A DNA stretch of 64,000 nt from Candidatus Mailhella excrementigallinarum (GCA_944324075.1 CALUUZ010000001.1:124001-188000), one strand, 5' to 3'. Counted from the first letter of the stretch, positions 1 through 8,543 are shown. Numbers and translations are program-made. The notes: a model not told the origin generated them from the letters alone.

Positions 1-189
1 TTTATGCATCAACTTTTATATTCATCTTTTCCTATATGAAAATTTCAGGAAGCTCCATATACAGCAGTATTATAATTTCAATCCTGTGTACAGCATTCAT
101 ATATGTGGCATTTCCCATACTTCTGGAAACTCCTCTTTATACCGGTCTGCTGATGCAGCACTTCAACCTGCCCTTCTGAGGTGTCTGAA
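1..189. other. A+T-richer leader upstream of the first gene
   Basis: This stretch is clearly more A+T-rich than the coding DNA that follows and has no reading frame I would support. It probably holds the promoter and 5' untranslated region of the MmgE/PrpD gene. A GAGGTG sequence at 178-183 lies six bases before an ATG at 190 and sets that gene's start. Confidence 0.4.
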
Positions 190-1575
190 ATGGAATATTC
201 TTCCCTGTCCATTGATGATTCCATACAACGGCTCATGGAACACCTGAGCACTGTGCGTTTTGAAGATATCCCCAGGGATACCGTATACAGGGCCAGGCTG
301 GTCGCAGCCGATACGTTCGGCTGCATTCTCAGCGGAAAACATGAAAAGGCGGCTCACGCCGCGCACGCCCAGGTCATGGACTGGGGCGGAACGGAACAGG
401 CCACCATGTGGGGGTTCGGCGACAAGGCACCTCTGCCTCACACCGCCTATGTGAATGCGCTGTGCGCCAGGGCAAACGACTACGGCCCGGTCGAAACCTT
501 TGCGGCGGGCCGCTTCAAGCCCCTGCACGTCAGTGAAACCATGGTGCCCGTTTCATTGGCCGCGGCGGAAATGCTGCACGCCGACGGCCGATCCATGCTG
601 ACGGCGCTCATCTGTGCCGAAGATTTCGTGGGCAGACTTTCCGGCTGTATGGATATGCCTCTTCCCATAGACTGCCGCGGCACGCTCAATACATTGGGAG
701 CCACAGTTGTGTATGGCAAACTCAAAGCCTTTACGCCCCGGCAGTTTGCCGACGCGCTGTGGCTGGCTCTCCACCAGTTGAACGGTATCAGGCAGGGAAC
801 GCATTTCCAGCTTTCCCAAGGGTTTTCCGCCATGCATGGTCTTCTCGCCGCCGATCTCGCCGCGCGCGGTCTGAAGGGAGTTGATGAGCCGTGCGCGGAA
901 CTGAAGCGTCTGCACAACATCTTCATCCGGAATCTCTCTCCTGATGATCTGATGGAACAACTGGGCAAGGTCTTTTACAGCACGACGACATTCAAGGCAT
1001 GGCCGGCCTGCCGGGCCACTCATGCGGGCATTGAATGTGCGGTGAATATTGCGAAGCAAACCTCCATACAACCTGACAAGATACGGGAAGCCGTTCTCAC
1101 CGTTTCACCCTGGACCATGAGCCACGCCGTGGCGCGGCCTTTCCGCATCCGGAACTATGCCCATGCCGACGCCATCTATTCCCTTCAGTATGTCGTCGCC
1201 GTCGCGCTGCTGCATGGAGGAGTGGAATTGAAGCATATGGCGGAACACGCCGTGGAGGATGAAGAAACGATCCGGCTCGCCGGCAGGATACGTCTGAGTT
1301 CCGAAGGCTGGCCGGCCCATGCCGGCGACAGCTTTCTCGCGACGGGGCTGAAGCTCGTCTGTGATGATGGGGAATTTTCAGCCTATGTCCCTCTTCCCAG
1401 AGGGAATTCCGTCATGGGACCAAGTCTGTCGGAGAGCGAAGTCAGGGAAAAATTTCTGTCAAACGCCGCGTTTTCAGGAATACTGTCCCCCCATGATGCC
1501 GAAACTGCCTGGGATTTCTTTACCGGGCTTGATCAACAGCAGGACCTGAGTCCGCTGCTTGCGCTTGTCGGCTGA
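190..1575 (+). CDS. MmgE/PrpD family protein
   Basis: A 461-residue protein of the MmgE/PrpD superfamily, whose members include 2-methylcitrate dehydratase, cis-aconitate decarboxylase and iminodisuccinate epimerase. It shows the all-alpha N-terminal pattern (RARLVAADTFGCILSG), the MHGLLAADLAARGLKG segment typical of the core domain, and a C-terminal MmgE/PrpD lid domain. Length fits the family (about 450-500). The start is ATG 190 because GAGGTG at 178-183 sits 6 bases upstream; the GTG at 181 lies inside that site. It is followed by a repeat-filled gap, then a FadH-like reductase and transport genes in the same direction, suggesting catabolism of an imported carboxylic acid. The exact substrate cannot be read from the sequence. 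Confidence 0.85.
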   Translation: MEYSSLSIDDSIQRLMEHLSTVRFEDIPRDTVYRARLVAADTFGCILSGKHEKAAHAAHAQVMDWGGTEQATMWGFGDKAPLPHTAYVNALCARANDYGPVETFAAGRFKPLHVSETMVPVSLAAAEMLHADGRSMLTALICAEDFVGRLSGCMDMPLPIDCRGTLNTLGATVVYGKLKAFTPRQFADALWLALHQLNGIRQGTHFQLSQGFSAMHGLLAADLAARGLKGVDEPCAELKRLHNIFIRNLSPDDLMEQLGKVFYSTTTFKAWPACRATHAGIECAVNIAKQTSIQPDKIREAVLTVSPWTMSHAVARPFRIRNYAHADAIYSLQYVVAVALLHGGVELKHMAEHAVEDEETIRLAGRIRLSSEGWPAHAGDSFLATGLKLVCDDGEFSAYVPLPRGNSVMGPSLSESEVREKFLSNAAFSGILSPHDAETAWDFFTGLDQQQDLSPLLALVG

Positions 1576-1576
1576 A

Positions 1577-1641
1577 ATATTCCTCCGGAACAGACCTTCT
1601 GTCGAGAACCGTGTACTCCTGCCGCCGAAACATAGTTCATG
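1577..1641. other. Possible remnant of a family A repeat end
   Basis: Bases 1578-1598 read ATATTCctccGGAACAGAcCTT, which resembles the right end of the family A element (ATTCTGGAACAGAGCCTT at 1940-1957). The next stretch, TTCTGTCGAGAACCGTG, resembles the sequence just to the right of the second family A copy near 29503-29520. This suggests nested or serial insertion at this site, but the matches are short. Confidence 0.3.
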
Positions 1642-1957
1642 AAGGCTCTGTCACATAACCGTGTTGATAGCGTTGCGCGGCGCGTATGGTTTTGCTCCGG
1701 CACAGACGGCAATGAATATTGCCGCAAAGGCAGCCCGTGTTCCACACGGGCCAAAGGCAACAAGTATCCACGGCCGGATCGCTTGCGCCTTCGTGAAGCT
1801 GCGCTTCACTCGGCTCCGCTCCGCGTGACATTTGACCGCTCCTCATCCCCCAAGATGCCGCATTACCATGCAGCGGGGGGCGTCGCTCCATGGCTCGTCA
1901 ACGCTCGCGCCTCCGGCGGCAAAGGTCAGTATCAGCACTATTCTGGAACAGAGCCTT
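1642..1957 (+). repeat. Family A dispersed repeat, copy A1
   Basis: A non-coding element of about 316 bp bounded by a perfect 10-bp inverted repeat, AAGGCTCTGT at 1642-1651 and ACAGAGCCTT at 1948-1957. The flanks TTCAT and ATGAA extend the symmetry with one mismatch. The interior is nearly the same as 29108-29500: shared blocks include TTTTGCTCCGGCACAG, GCCGCAAAGRCAGCCCGTG and CGCTCGCGCCTCCGGCGG. No transposase frame is present, so it is either a MITE-like element or a decayed insertion. It fills most of the gap between two genes on the same strand and may uncouple their transcription. Confidence 0.75.
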
Positions 1958-2068
1958 AATGAACAGCTTTTATCGGCGTTTCCTTGGAGCGTTCTTTGAA
2001 ACACTCTAACGGCGAGGCAAAGCGCCCGACATACGCAAGCTGCGCTGAAACAGATAATCGAGGCACCT

Positions 2069-4045
2069 ATGGAATTGTACCCACATCTTTTTGAGCCGCT
2101 TTACATAAAAGGATTGCGCTACCGAAACCGTATATGGGGTTCTCCCACGGCCATGGCCATGTCCTTCCTGTCTTCCGAAGGCTTTCTCCGCAATGAAGGC
2201 ATCGAGCATTTCCGTACCCGTGCCCTTGGCGGTGCGGCAGTGGTAACACTTGGAGAATCCGCCGTGGACTTCGAACACGGGGCAGGGCACTATCACAGCA
2301 ACACGCTTTGTGACCCGCGCGCACTGCCGCAGCTTACAGCCATGTCCGATGCCATCCATCAGGCGGGAGCCGTCGCATCTCTGGAAATTTCCCACGCCGG
2401 AAAATGGGCTCTTCCTCAGGTAAACGGCGGCCGCAATCCGTTTGCTCCCTCGGCGGAAGACCTGCCCAACGGCGTTCATGTCGACGCCATGACGGAAGAA
2501 GATATGGACAGAGTCGCGGACAATTTTGCGGAAGCCTGCCGTTTCCTCCAAAATGCCGGATTCAGGATGTGTCTTGTGCATGGCGCGCATACATGGCTCC
2601 TGGGGCAGTTTCTTTCCCCGCTGGAAAACCGCCGCAATGACAAATACGGAGGTTCGCTGGAAAACCGCGCCCGTTTTCCCCTCATGGTGCTGGATCGCAT
2701 CCGCAAGCGTGTGGGAAAGGATTTTGTCATTGAATATCGTGTCAACGGAACCGAAGGCGTTCCTGGAGGCTTTGATCTCCCGGAATCCATCGAGTTTGTG
2801 AAAATGCTCGAAGACTACGTGGATCTTGTGCATGTTTCCCGCGGAACACGCGGCGTACTGCGCACCAGAGTGGAAATGCATCCTTCCACGTTCATGCCGG
2901 AAGCTCCGAATGTCTACATGACCGAGGCCATGAAAAAGGCGGGTGTCAGAACACCGCTGATTCTCGTAGGCAATATTTCCTCCCCGGAAACGGCGGAACG
3001 CATTCTGGCGGAAGGCAAGGCAGACTGTATCGCCATGGCCCGCGCGCTTATTTCCGACCCGGAATGGGCCAACAAGGCCCGCCACGGAAAAAACGACGAT
3101 ATCCGTCCCTGCATCAAGTGCTTCAACTGTCTGGATGAAAAGAACGGCCGTATATTTGGAGGAGGCATCACCAGCTTCACGCAGGATGTCGTCAAGCGCT
3201 ATGCCTGCTCCACCAATCCGCGTCTGGGCATTGAACATGTGCTTGTGCCTCCGGCCCTGGAAAAAAAACGCGTCTGCATCATAGGAGGCGGGCCGGCCGG
3301 CATGCAGGCGGCCATCACGGCTGCGGAGCGCGGGCATGACGTCATGCTGTTCGAGAAATGCGGACAGCTTGGCGGGCAGCTTGTCTTCTCGGAGTATGTC
3401 TCCTTCAAGAAGCCCCTGCGAGATTTCAAGAACTATCTCATTCACCGCGTCGGCAAGCTGGGCGTTCAGGTATTCCTGAATACGGAGGCAAGTCCGGAAA
3501 TGTTTCGCAGGCACAAGCCGGACGCCCTGATTGCAGCTGTGGGCGCGGCCCCGTTCATCCCTCCCATTCCCGGCGCGAATCTCCCGTGCGTCATGGGTGC
3601 GGCCCGTGCCTGCATGCGCCCCGAACAAACGGGCAAACGGGTCATTGTCATAGGAGGGGGCGATACCGGCTGCGAAACCGCTTTACATCTCGCGGAACAC
3701 GGACGTGAGGTGCTCATTCTGGAAATGGATGACGTACTGGCCCGCCGAACCGGCTATACGCACCGCATCGCTCTCATGGACAAGGTGGAACGCGAGGTGG
3801 AGAGCATGACGGGTGTCACCTGCACAGCCATACGCCAAGACGGAGTAGAGATAGAGGGAACCCGGGGGAAACAGTTCCTGAACGCGGATACCGTGGTGCT
3901 CTGCATCGGTTCAAGAGCCAGACGCGATCTTGCGGACAGCTTCCGCAGCGTGGCCCCGGAGTTCCGGATCGCGGGCGACGCCGACATTGCCAAAAACGTC
4001 CGGCAGGCAATCCGGCAGGGCTATGATGCCGCATGCCGGCTGTAG
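2069..4045 (+). CDS. FadH/old-yellow-enzyme-type NAD(P)H:flavin oxidoreductase with FMN, Fe-S and FAD domains
   Basis: A 658-residue relative of 2,4-dienoyl-CoA reductase (E. coli FadH is about 670). Residues 1-335 form the FMN-binding TIM barrel (SHAGKW, NDKYGGSLENR). Cysteines 348, 351, 354 and 380 fit the 4Fe-4S site. Residues 397 onward carry an FAD-binding IGGGPAG motif, with a second nucleotide-binding VIGGGDTG near 527. Such enzymes reduce activated C=C bonds, in fatty acids, bile acid intermediates or plant compounds. Oddity: the usual HGAHGYL segment reads HGAHTWL, so the conserved Tyr is Trp176. GAGG a few bases upstream supports the start. It sits between an MmgE/PrpD gene and a TctC receptor; the substrate is unknown. 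Confidence 0.88.
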   Translation: MELYPHLFEPLYIKGLRYRNRIWGSPTAMAMSFLSSEGFLRNEGIEHFRTRALGGAAVVTLGESAVDFEHGAGHYHSNTLCDPRALPQLTAMSDAIHQAGAVASLEISHAGKWALPQVNGGRNPFAPSAEDLPNGVHVDAMTEEDMDRVADNFAEACRFLQNAGFRMCLVHGAHTWLLGQFLSPLENRRNDKYGGSLENRARFPLMVLDRIRKRVGKDFVIEYRVNGTEGVPGGFDLPESIEFVKMLEDYVDLVHVSRGTRGVLRTRVEMHPSTFMPEAPNVYMTEAMKKAGVRTPLILVGNISSPETAERILAEGKADCIAMARALISDPEWANKARHGKNDDIRPCIKCFNCLDEKNGRIFGGGITSFTQDVVKRYACSTNPRLGIEHVLVPPALEKKRVCIIGGGPAGMQAAITAAERGHDVMLFEKCGQLGGQLVFSEYVSFKKPLRDFKNYLIHRVGKLGVQVFLNTEASPEMFRRHKPDALIAAVGAAPFIPPIPGANLPCVMGAARACMRPEQTGKRVIVIGGGDTGCETALHLAEHGREVLILEMDDVLARRTGYTHRIALMDKVEREVESMTGVTCTAIRQDGVEIEGTRGKQFLNADTVVLCIGSRARRDLADSFRSVAPEFRIAGDADIAKNVRQAIRQGYDAACRL

Positions 4046-4105
4046 AGCCGCTGTTTGGAAGTATCTGCGGGCCGCAAACAGAAACCTTTCTGTCAAGGAG
4101 AACAG

Positions 4106-4258
4106 CATGTTTCAATCCACAGTCGTCCCATCCGCCGACTGAGTCCGCAACCGACGCCCTGAGGGGAGGAGTTACAGAAACGGGTTTCATCGGCTTCGTC
4201 GTTTTGTCAACTACTTTTCCCCCAGAAGGGGGAGTTTCAAACCACAAAGGAACGTTTG
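4106..4258 (+). repeat. Family C dispersed repeat, copy C1
   Basis: A non-coding element of about 153 bp starting CATGTTTCAATCCACAGTCG and ending GTTTCAAACCACAAAGG, so a GTTTCAAWCCACA motif is repeated directly at both ends. Internal hairpins include CAGTCG...CGACTG (4120-4140) and CCCCC-AGAA-GGGGG (4220-4233). It matches 36087-36272 and the reverse strand of 54451-54623 and 55225-55378. Its right end contributes AAAGGA (4246-4251), the apparent ribosome binding site of the next gene. An older AAGGAG at 4095-4100 lies just outside its left end. Confidence 0.75.
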
Positions 4259-5278
4259 ATGAACATTTTCAAAAGCACCCTGATATCATTGATTGGCGCA
4301 GGCATGCTCGGAGCGGCCTTGCCTGTCCGGGCAGAGGAAGATGCGGCAACCTTTTACAGGAAAAACAAGCTGACTCTGGTCATCGGTACCAGCCCTGGCG
4401 GCGCAAGCGACGTGGGTGCCCGGCTGTTCGCAAAATACTGGCCGGAAGTAACCGGCGGAGAAATGCTCATCAAGAACATGCCCGGCGCCGCGGGCATTGT
4501 GGCCCTGAACTACATGAACAGCTGCAAACCCGACGGGCTGACCATGAACATCATGATGTTCAACGGCGCATATCAGATGCCATATTTCCAGCAAAACAAG
4601 GCCGCCAGGTACGATCCGCGCAAATTCAAGTATATTGTCGGCGGATTCTGTGAACCCTGGCTCCTTACGGCAGCCTCCAAATTCAAATCCCTTGATGACT
4701 TCAGGAATACCAAGGGATTGAAATACGGAGTCAATGCCCCGTTCTGCGAAAACAGCTTCGCCGCGCTGCCCATGATCCGCGGACTCGGCCTTGATGTCAA
4801 AATGGTCACGGGCTACAAGGCCCAGGTGGAAATAGACCTCGCCGTGGGCAAGGGAGAAATCGACTTTACGCTGACGCCTCTGTCCCAGGGATTGCGTACC
4901 GTGGAGCAGGGCATGGTGGCCCCTCCCATGCTGGTCATCGCTCCCGAGCGTACTCCCGTGCTTCCTGACGTCCCCTGCCTGCCCGAAGTTGTGAGCATGT
5001 CTCCTGAAGACAAACACATCTTTGCGGAGGCCATGAACCTTTCGGCCATTATCCGTATGGCCGCCATGCGTGCGGAAGTGCCGGACGACAGAGTGCAGTT
5101 CGTCCGTGACGCCATCGCGCGCATGGTCGAACTCCCCGCCTTCAGGGAAGATGCCCTGAAAATCCTCAAGCTGGGCGCGACTCCCGTTATGGGCAAAGAA
5201 CTCGACACATTCGTGAAGGGTGCATTCTCCCTGGATTACTCCAACCTTACCCGTTATCTGGAACCCTATACAAAATAG
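4259..5278 (+). CDS. TctC/Bug family tripartite tricarboxylate transporter substrate-binding protein
   Basis: A 339-residue exported receptor. The first 23 residues are a signal peptide (MNIFKSTLISLIGAG...ALPVRA) with cleavage expected after VRA. The mature protein starts with the family pattern LTLVIGTSPGGASDVGARL and NMPGAAGIVALNYM. Members bind carboxylates such as citrate, phthalate or gamma-resorcylate in the periplasm and normally pass them to TctA/TctB membrane proteins. No tctA or tctB is nearby; the next gene is an MFS carrier, so this may be an orphan receptor working with distant TctAB or serving as a sensor. ATG 4259 has AAAGGA 7 bases upstream, supplied by the repeat just before it. 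Confidence 0.88.
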   Translation: MNIFKSTLISLIGAGMLGAALPVRAEEDAATFYRKNKLTLVIGTSPGGASDVGARLFAKYWPEVTGGEMLIKNMPGAAGIVALNYMNSCKPDGLTMNIMMFNGAYQMPYFQQNKAARYDPRKFKYIVGGFCEPWLLTAASKFKSLDDFRNTKGLKYGVNAPFCENSFAALPMIRGLGLDVKMVTGYKAQVEIDLAVGKGEIDFTLTPLSQGLRTVEQGMVAPPMLVIAPERTPVLPDVPCLPEVVSMSPEDKHIFAEAMNLSAIIRMAAMRAEVPDDRVQFVRDAIARMVELPAFREDALKILKLGATPVMGKELDTFVKGAFSLDYSNLTRYLEPYTK

Positions 5279-5284
5279 TTTCCC

Positions 5285-5318
5285 ATCCCGGCATATGTTC
5301 TCGTGCATGTGCCGGGAT
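5285..5318. terminator. Intercistronic inverted repeat
   Basis: ATCCCGGCATATG (5285-5297) and CATGTGCCGGGAT (5306-5318) form a 13-bp stem with one mismatch just after the TctC stop. There is no long U run (TCCCCTCTCTTTCCC follows), so it is more likely a partial terminator or mRNA-stabilising hairpin than a strong terminator. Confidence 0.5.
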
Positions 5319-5353
5319 TCCCCTCTCTTTCCCTCATGCACAAAGGATACCCC

Positions 5354-6547
5354 ATGGTGCCGCCTTACCCCCAAAACAGGCATGCCGTGCTGACAGCCGG
5401 CGCACTGCTTTCCATGGTCAACGGCATACTCTATTCATGGTCGGCCTTCATATTGCCCATTGAACAGGAAGCAGGCTGGCCCCGTTCCTATTCGTCACTG
5501 GTTTTTACCTTTATTCTTGTCTTTTTTGGCCTGGGCATGATGTCGGGCGGACACCTGATGCGTCGTTTCGGCCCGCGCCTCACCGCTGCCGGCGGAAGCG
5601 CGTTGCTCGCCTCAGGTCTTATCACCTCGTCTCTGGTCGCCGCCCCATGGCAGATGATTCTCACTTACGGCGTCATCGCCGGATACGGCATAGGCGTGGC
5701 CAACGTCATTCCTTCCGCGACAGCCCTTTGCTGGTATCCGGAAAAACAGGGACTGGCATGCGGCATCATGGCTTTCTCTCTCGCCGCCGGAACGCTGATC
5801 TTCGGTGCGGGGCTTGCCGGAACGCTGATCGCCATGACCGGCTATGTCTCCACGCTGCGCATTCTGGCGTTGCTGGCATTGCTCGTCGCGTTTCCGGCAA
5901 GCCTTTTTCTGCGCTACCCTCCAGGGTACGACAGAGCGCCCCCCCACGACAAAACCGCGGACAGCGGTCTGGATACCAGGCAGATGCTGAAAACACCGCT
6001 TTTTCACAGAGCCTGGCTGTGGACGTGCGCTGTACAGACAGGGGGCCTCATGATCATCGGCCATGTGACGCCCTACGCGCTGGAACAGGGAGCCACGCCC
6101 CTCCAGGCCGGAGCGGCCATGGGTATCTATGCCGCAGCCAACGGAGCGGGCCGTCTGGTTTTCGGCATGTTATTTGACGCAAGGGGTCCCCGCATTGCCA
6201 TGCTGGCAGATGCGGCATGCATGACATGCAGCCTGCTGCTTCTCGCTGCTCTGCCCCCCATTTTGGGATATGCGGGCCTGCTCACCGCCATGGTGGGCAT
6301 CGCTCTGGCCTTCGGCGGCAGCATTCCCCTGTTTTCCGCCTTCATCGCCCGAAACTTCGGTCCCGCCCATCTGGAATCCAACATCGGTATGACTGCCACG
6401 GTTTTCATCTTCGCAGGTTTTGCAGGCCCCTATGCAGGCGGCTGTCTTCATGACGCAATCGGCAGTTATACACCGGCCATACTTATGGCCGGCGCAATCG
6501 GTATCTCCGGCATTCTGGCGGCCATGCATCTTCCTGACAGACACTAG
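5354..6547 (+). CDS. MFS transporter, oxalate/formate antiporter (OFA)-like
   Basis: A 397-residue inner-membrane carrier with about 12 hydrophobic segments. The first is LTAGALLSMVNGILYSWSAF. The segment GYGIGVANVIPSATALCWYPEKQGLA is typical of the OFA (oxalate:formate antiporter) group of major facilitator proteins, which exchange or take up small monocarboxylates and dicarboxylates. I chose ATG 5354 because AAAGGA at 5342-5347 lies 6 bases upstream; earlier in-frame starts at 5303 and 5336 lack this. It follows the TctC receptor closely and may export a product or import the substrate of the MmgE/PrpD and FadH-like enzymes. Its stop codon TAG (6545-6547) coincides with the end of a family B repeat. 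Confidence 0.82.
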   Translation: MVPPYPQNRHAVLTAGALLSMVNGILYSWSAFILPIEQEAGWPRSYSSLVFTFILVFFGLGMMSGGHLMRRFGPRLTAAGGSALLASGLITSSLVAAPWQMILTYGVIAGYGIGVANVIPSATALCWYPEKQGLACGIMAFSLAAGTLIFGAGLAGTLIAMTGYVSTLRILALLALLVAFPASLFLRYPPGYDRAPPHDKTADSGLDTRQMLKTPLFHRAWLWTCAVQTGGLMIIGHVTPYALEQGATPLQAGAAMGIYAAANGAGRLVFGMLFDARGPRIAMLADAACMTCSLLLLAALPPILGYAGLLTAMVGIALAFGGSIPLFSAFIARNFGPAHLESNIGMTATVFIFAGFAGPYAGGCLHDAIGSYTPAILMAGAIGISGILAAMHLPDRH

Positions 6548-6716
6548 AGCATTTCGCTCGTGAAATGCCCTACGGAGTCAAGCAGAGCGAGACTCCGCCG
6601 CGACACCGGAGCAGCCGCAATTCACTTGCGGCGTAAGGCTCCGGCTTCAGGCGTGAAACCTGCGGGCCAGAACATAGGGTCTGGTTGAAAGATATTTTCG
6701 AGAGCAAAACGCTCTA
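6545..6716 (+). repeat. Family B dispersed repeat (MITE-like), copy B1, full length
   Basis: A 172-bp non-coding element. The left end is TAGAGCATTTCGCTCGTGAAA and the right end is GAGAGCAAAACGCTCTA. The ends are imperfect inverted repeats (TAGAGCRTTTYGCTC), with TA at both borders. Internal hairpin modules are GGAGTC...GACTCC, CCGGAG...CTCCGG and CCGCAATTCACTTGCGG. The first three bases are the stop codon of the MFS gene. On the other side it lies just past the argC stop, so it separates two converging genes and could act as a bidirectional terminator. Confidence 0.8.
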
Positions 6717-6773
6717 GGATTTTCATTTTGAAAATGCCTGAAGCCGCTCTGCCAATAATGCAGAAAAATATTT

Positions 6774-7829
6774 TTATACCGTCAGCGGCGCAAGATTAAG
6801 CCCTTCATCCACAGGCAGGTAACACATCAGATTGGCATTGGCCACGGCCTGCCCCGAGGCCCCCCGGCACAGGTTGTCGATGGCGCTGGCAATGATCAGA
6901 CGTCCCGTGCGTTCATCCACGGTCACGGAGATATCGCAGAACATGGAGCCGCGCACATTGCGCGTTTCTGGCAGTTTTCCGGCGGGGAGCACACGCACCC
7001 AGCGCGAACCGGCCCACGCCGCCTCATAGATCATCTGGACTTCTCTCTGCGAACGAGGGGATTTCAGACGGGCATATACTGTCGCCAGAATTCCCCGGCT
7101 CATGGGGACAAGGTGGGGATTGAAGGAAATATGCAGCGTTCCGGCGTCCATGCCCGCGCTGCGCTCCAGTTCCTGCTCGATTTCCGGCGTGTGGCGGTGT
7201 TTGCCGAGATTATAGGGCCTGAAGGAGTCTCCCGCCTCGCAGAACAGAGAGCCGAGCGCCGCCTTGCGCCCCGCTCCGGACACCCCGGATTTGGCGTCAA
7301 TGACAATATCATCGGTATGCACCAGGCCGTTTTTCAACGCGGCATGCAAACCGAGAATGGACGCGGTGGGATAGCAGCCGGGATTGGCCACCAGACGGGT
7401 CCGGCCGATTTCCTCGGCGCGCAGCTCCGGCAGACCGTATACGGCCTTGTCCAGATAGCCGGCGCGGGAATGAGGCGTTCCGTACCATTTTTCGTAAACG
7501 GCCGCGTCGCGCAGACGAAAGTCGGCGGAAAGATCCACGACTCTGGCTCCGGCATCGTACAGGGCAGCCCCCATCTCCATGGCCACCCCATGCGGAACGG
7601 CCAGAAACACCACGTCACAGGCGGCGGACAGCGCGGCGGCGTCCGCCTCGCGCACAATCACATCCCCGCCCGGCAGACCGCGCAGAAACGGGTACAGTTC
7701 ATCCAGACGCTTCCCCGCCTCCTGGCGGGAAGTAGCCATGACCAGCTTCATGGCGGGATGCCCCGCAAGAATGCGGGCCAGTTCCATTCCCGTGTATCCC
7801 GTGACCCCGACAAGTCCGGCTTTCAGCAT
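6774..7829 (-). CDS. argC: N-acetyl-gamma-glutamyl-phosphate reductase
   Basis: A 351-residue cytosolic enzyme of arginine biosynthesis that reduces N-acetyl-glutamyl-5-phosphate with NADPH to the semialdehyde. The N-terminal nucleotide-binding fold reads GLVGVTGYTGMEL. The catalytic cysteine is Cys152 in VANPGCYPTA. The C-terminal half carries the HRHTPEIEQEL and HLVPMSRGI segments of the ArgC dimerisation domain. Length matches the family (about 345). The start is the ATG at 7829, preceded by a GAAAGGGGAAAGG stretch; longer in-frame starts give an Arg-rich tail not seen in ArgC. A DUF1844 gene lies about 105 bases upstream in the same direction and is probably co-transcribed. The gene ends just before repeat B1. 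Confidence 0.95.
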   Translation of the reverse strand: MLKAGLVGVTGYTGMELARILAGHPAMKLVMATSRQEAGKRLDELYPFLRGLPGGDVIVREADAAALSAACDVVFLAVPHGVAMEMGAALYDAGARVVDLSADFRLRDAAVYEKWYGTPHSRAGYLDKAVYGLPELRAEEIGRTRLVANPGCYPTASILGLHAALKNGLVHTDDIVIDAKSGVSGAGRKAALGSLFCEAGDSFRPYNLGKHRHTPEIEQELERSAGMDAGTLHISFNPHLVPMSRGILATVYARLKSPRSQREVQMIYEAAWAGSRWVRVLPAGKLPETRNVRGSMFCDISVTVDERTGRLIIASAIDNLCRGASGQAVANANLMCYLPVDEGLNLAPLTV

Positions 7830-7934
7830 GTCCTTTCCCCTTTCTCTTCCGGACATTCCTTCTCCGGAATGCCCGCCCGGCAGCGGGGACGCCCTTCGCT
7901 CCCGCCCCGGAAACGCATTCAAGGCGAAACAGCC

Positions 7935-8207
7935 CTACTTTCCGGCCGCGACGTATTTCATGCGCAGTTCAAACAGCACATCCTTCAGCAGGCGCGCTTC
8001 CTTGTCCGTCAGGCCGTTCGCAATCTTGTCATCAAGCATGTTCAGCACGTCAATGCTGTGCCGGGCCAGTTCGGGATGCTTCTCCAGCTTCCCCGTCTCA
8101 GGGTCAGGCACTTCCCCCATCTGCACCAGCGCCGAAGACGCCAGAGAAAGCACAAAGGTCGAAAAGGTCACTTCCGGCAGCACCATGTCATCCGGGCCTT
8201 GCATCAT
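7935..8207 (-). CDS. DUF1844 domain-containing protein
   Basis: A 90-residue cytosolic protein covering nearly all of the DUF1844 pattern: FSTFVLSLASSALVQMGE, PDPETGKLEKHPELARHSIDVLNML, and the C-terminal DKEARLLKDVLFELRMKYV. Function is not established; family members occur widely in Deltaproteobacteria and are acidic helical proteins. A CTCCTT complement (AAGGAG on the coding strand) lies 4-7 bases upstream of two adjacent ATGs (8207 and 8204); either could be used. It precedes argC on the same strand. Confidence 0.85.
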   Translation of the reverse strand: MMQGPDDMVLPEVTFSTFVLSLASSALVQMGEVPDPETGKLEKHPELARHSIDVLNMLDDKIANGLTDKEARLLKDVLFELRMKYVAAGK

Positions 8208-8543
8208 CCGTCTCCTTGGCCTTGTTCCAAGAGCTTTTCAGAAAAGCTGCATTAAAATTGTCCGTTGACGCTCTCTTCCCCGGGTGTTCGGAAGAGTATC
8301 CACAGAGACCTCGCTGGAGCGGCTTCCTCAGATTCGTTTGCAGGCAGCCGCGCTTCCGGGGCGGCGAAAGACGCCATGTAACGTCCACCCCGCCTGCGTT
8401 CTGCGCGGAAAACACTGCGCCCGCACTCCGCCCCCCTCCATGCCGGCTTCCGGCTGATATGGAGGGGGGCCTTTCTCTGCTCTCAATGCCCGCAGCACTT
8501 CTCGCGCTGCCCGGCTCCGGGAGTATTTTCAGGGCGGAAGGCT
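8208..8543. other. Non-coding gap with hairpins and a family A fragment
   Basis: No supported gene. It separates the DUF1844 gene from the end of the VCBS gene upstream on the same strand. AAGAGCTTTTCAGAAAAGCT near 8229-8248 is a short hairpin. Bases about 8390-8445 (GCGCGGAAAACACTGCGCCCG then CCTCCATGCC) match part of the family A copy near 29367-29402. The inverted repeat CCCCCCTCCAT (8431-8441) / ATGGAGGGGGG (8459-8469) forms an 11-bp stem. Confidence 0.5.
8431..8469. terminator. Strong GC hairpin, possible terminator of the VCBS gene
   Basis: CCCCCCTCCAT and ATGGAGGGGGG pair over 11 bp around a 17-base loop that itself contains GCCGG/CCGGC. It lies about 75 bases past the stop of the minus-strand VCBS gene. 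No clear U run follows on either strand, so terminator function is inferred from position and stem strength only. Confidence 0.4.

Noticed and set aside
1642..1957. Family A as a decayed transposase gene
   Set aside because: None of the frames in A1 or A2 shows transposase motifs, and the middle section varies between copies; a non-coding element is the better description.
5303..5353. Earlier GTG/ATG starts for the OFA-type MFS carrier
   Set aside because: They would place the start within the intercistronic hairpin region and lack a ribosome binding site; AAAGGA is correctly spaced from ATG 5354.
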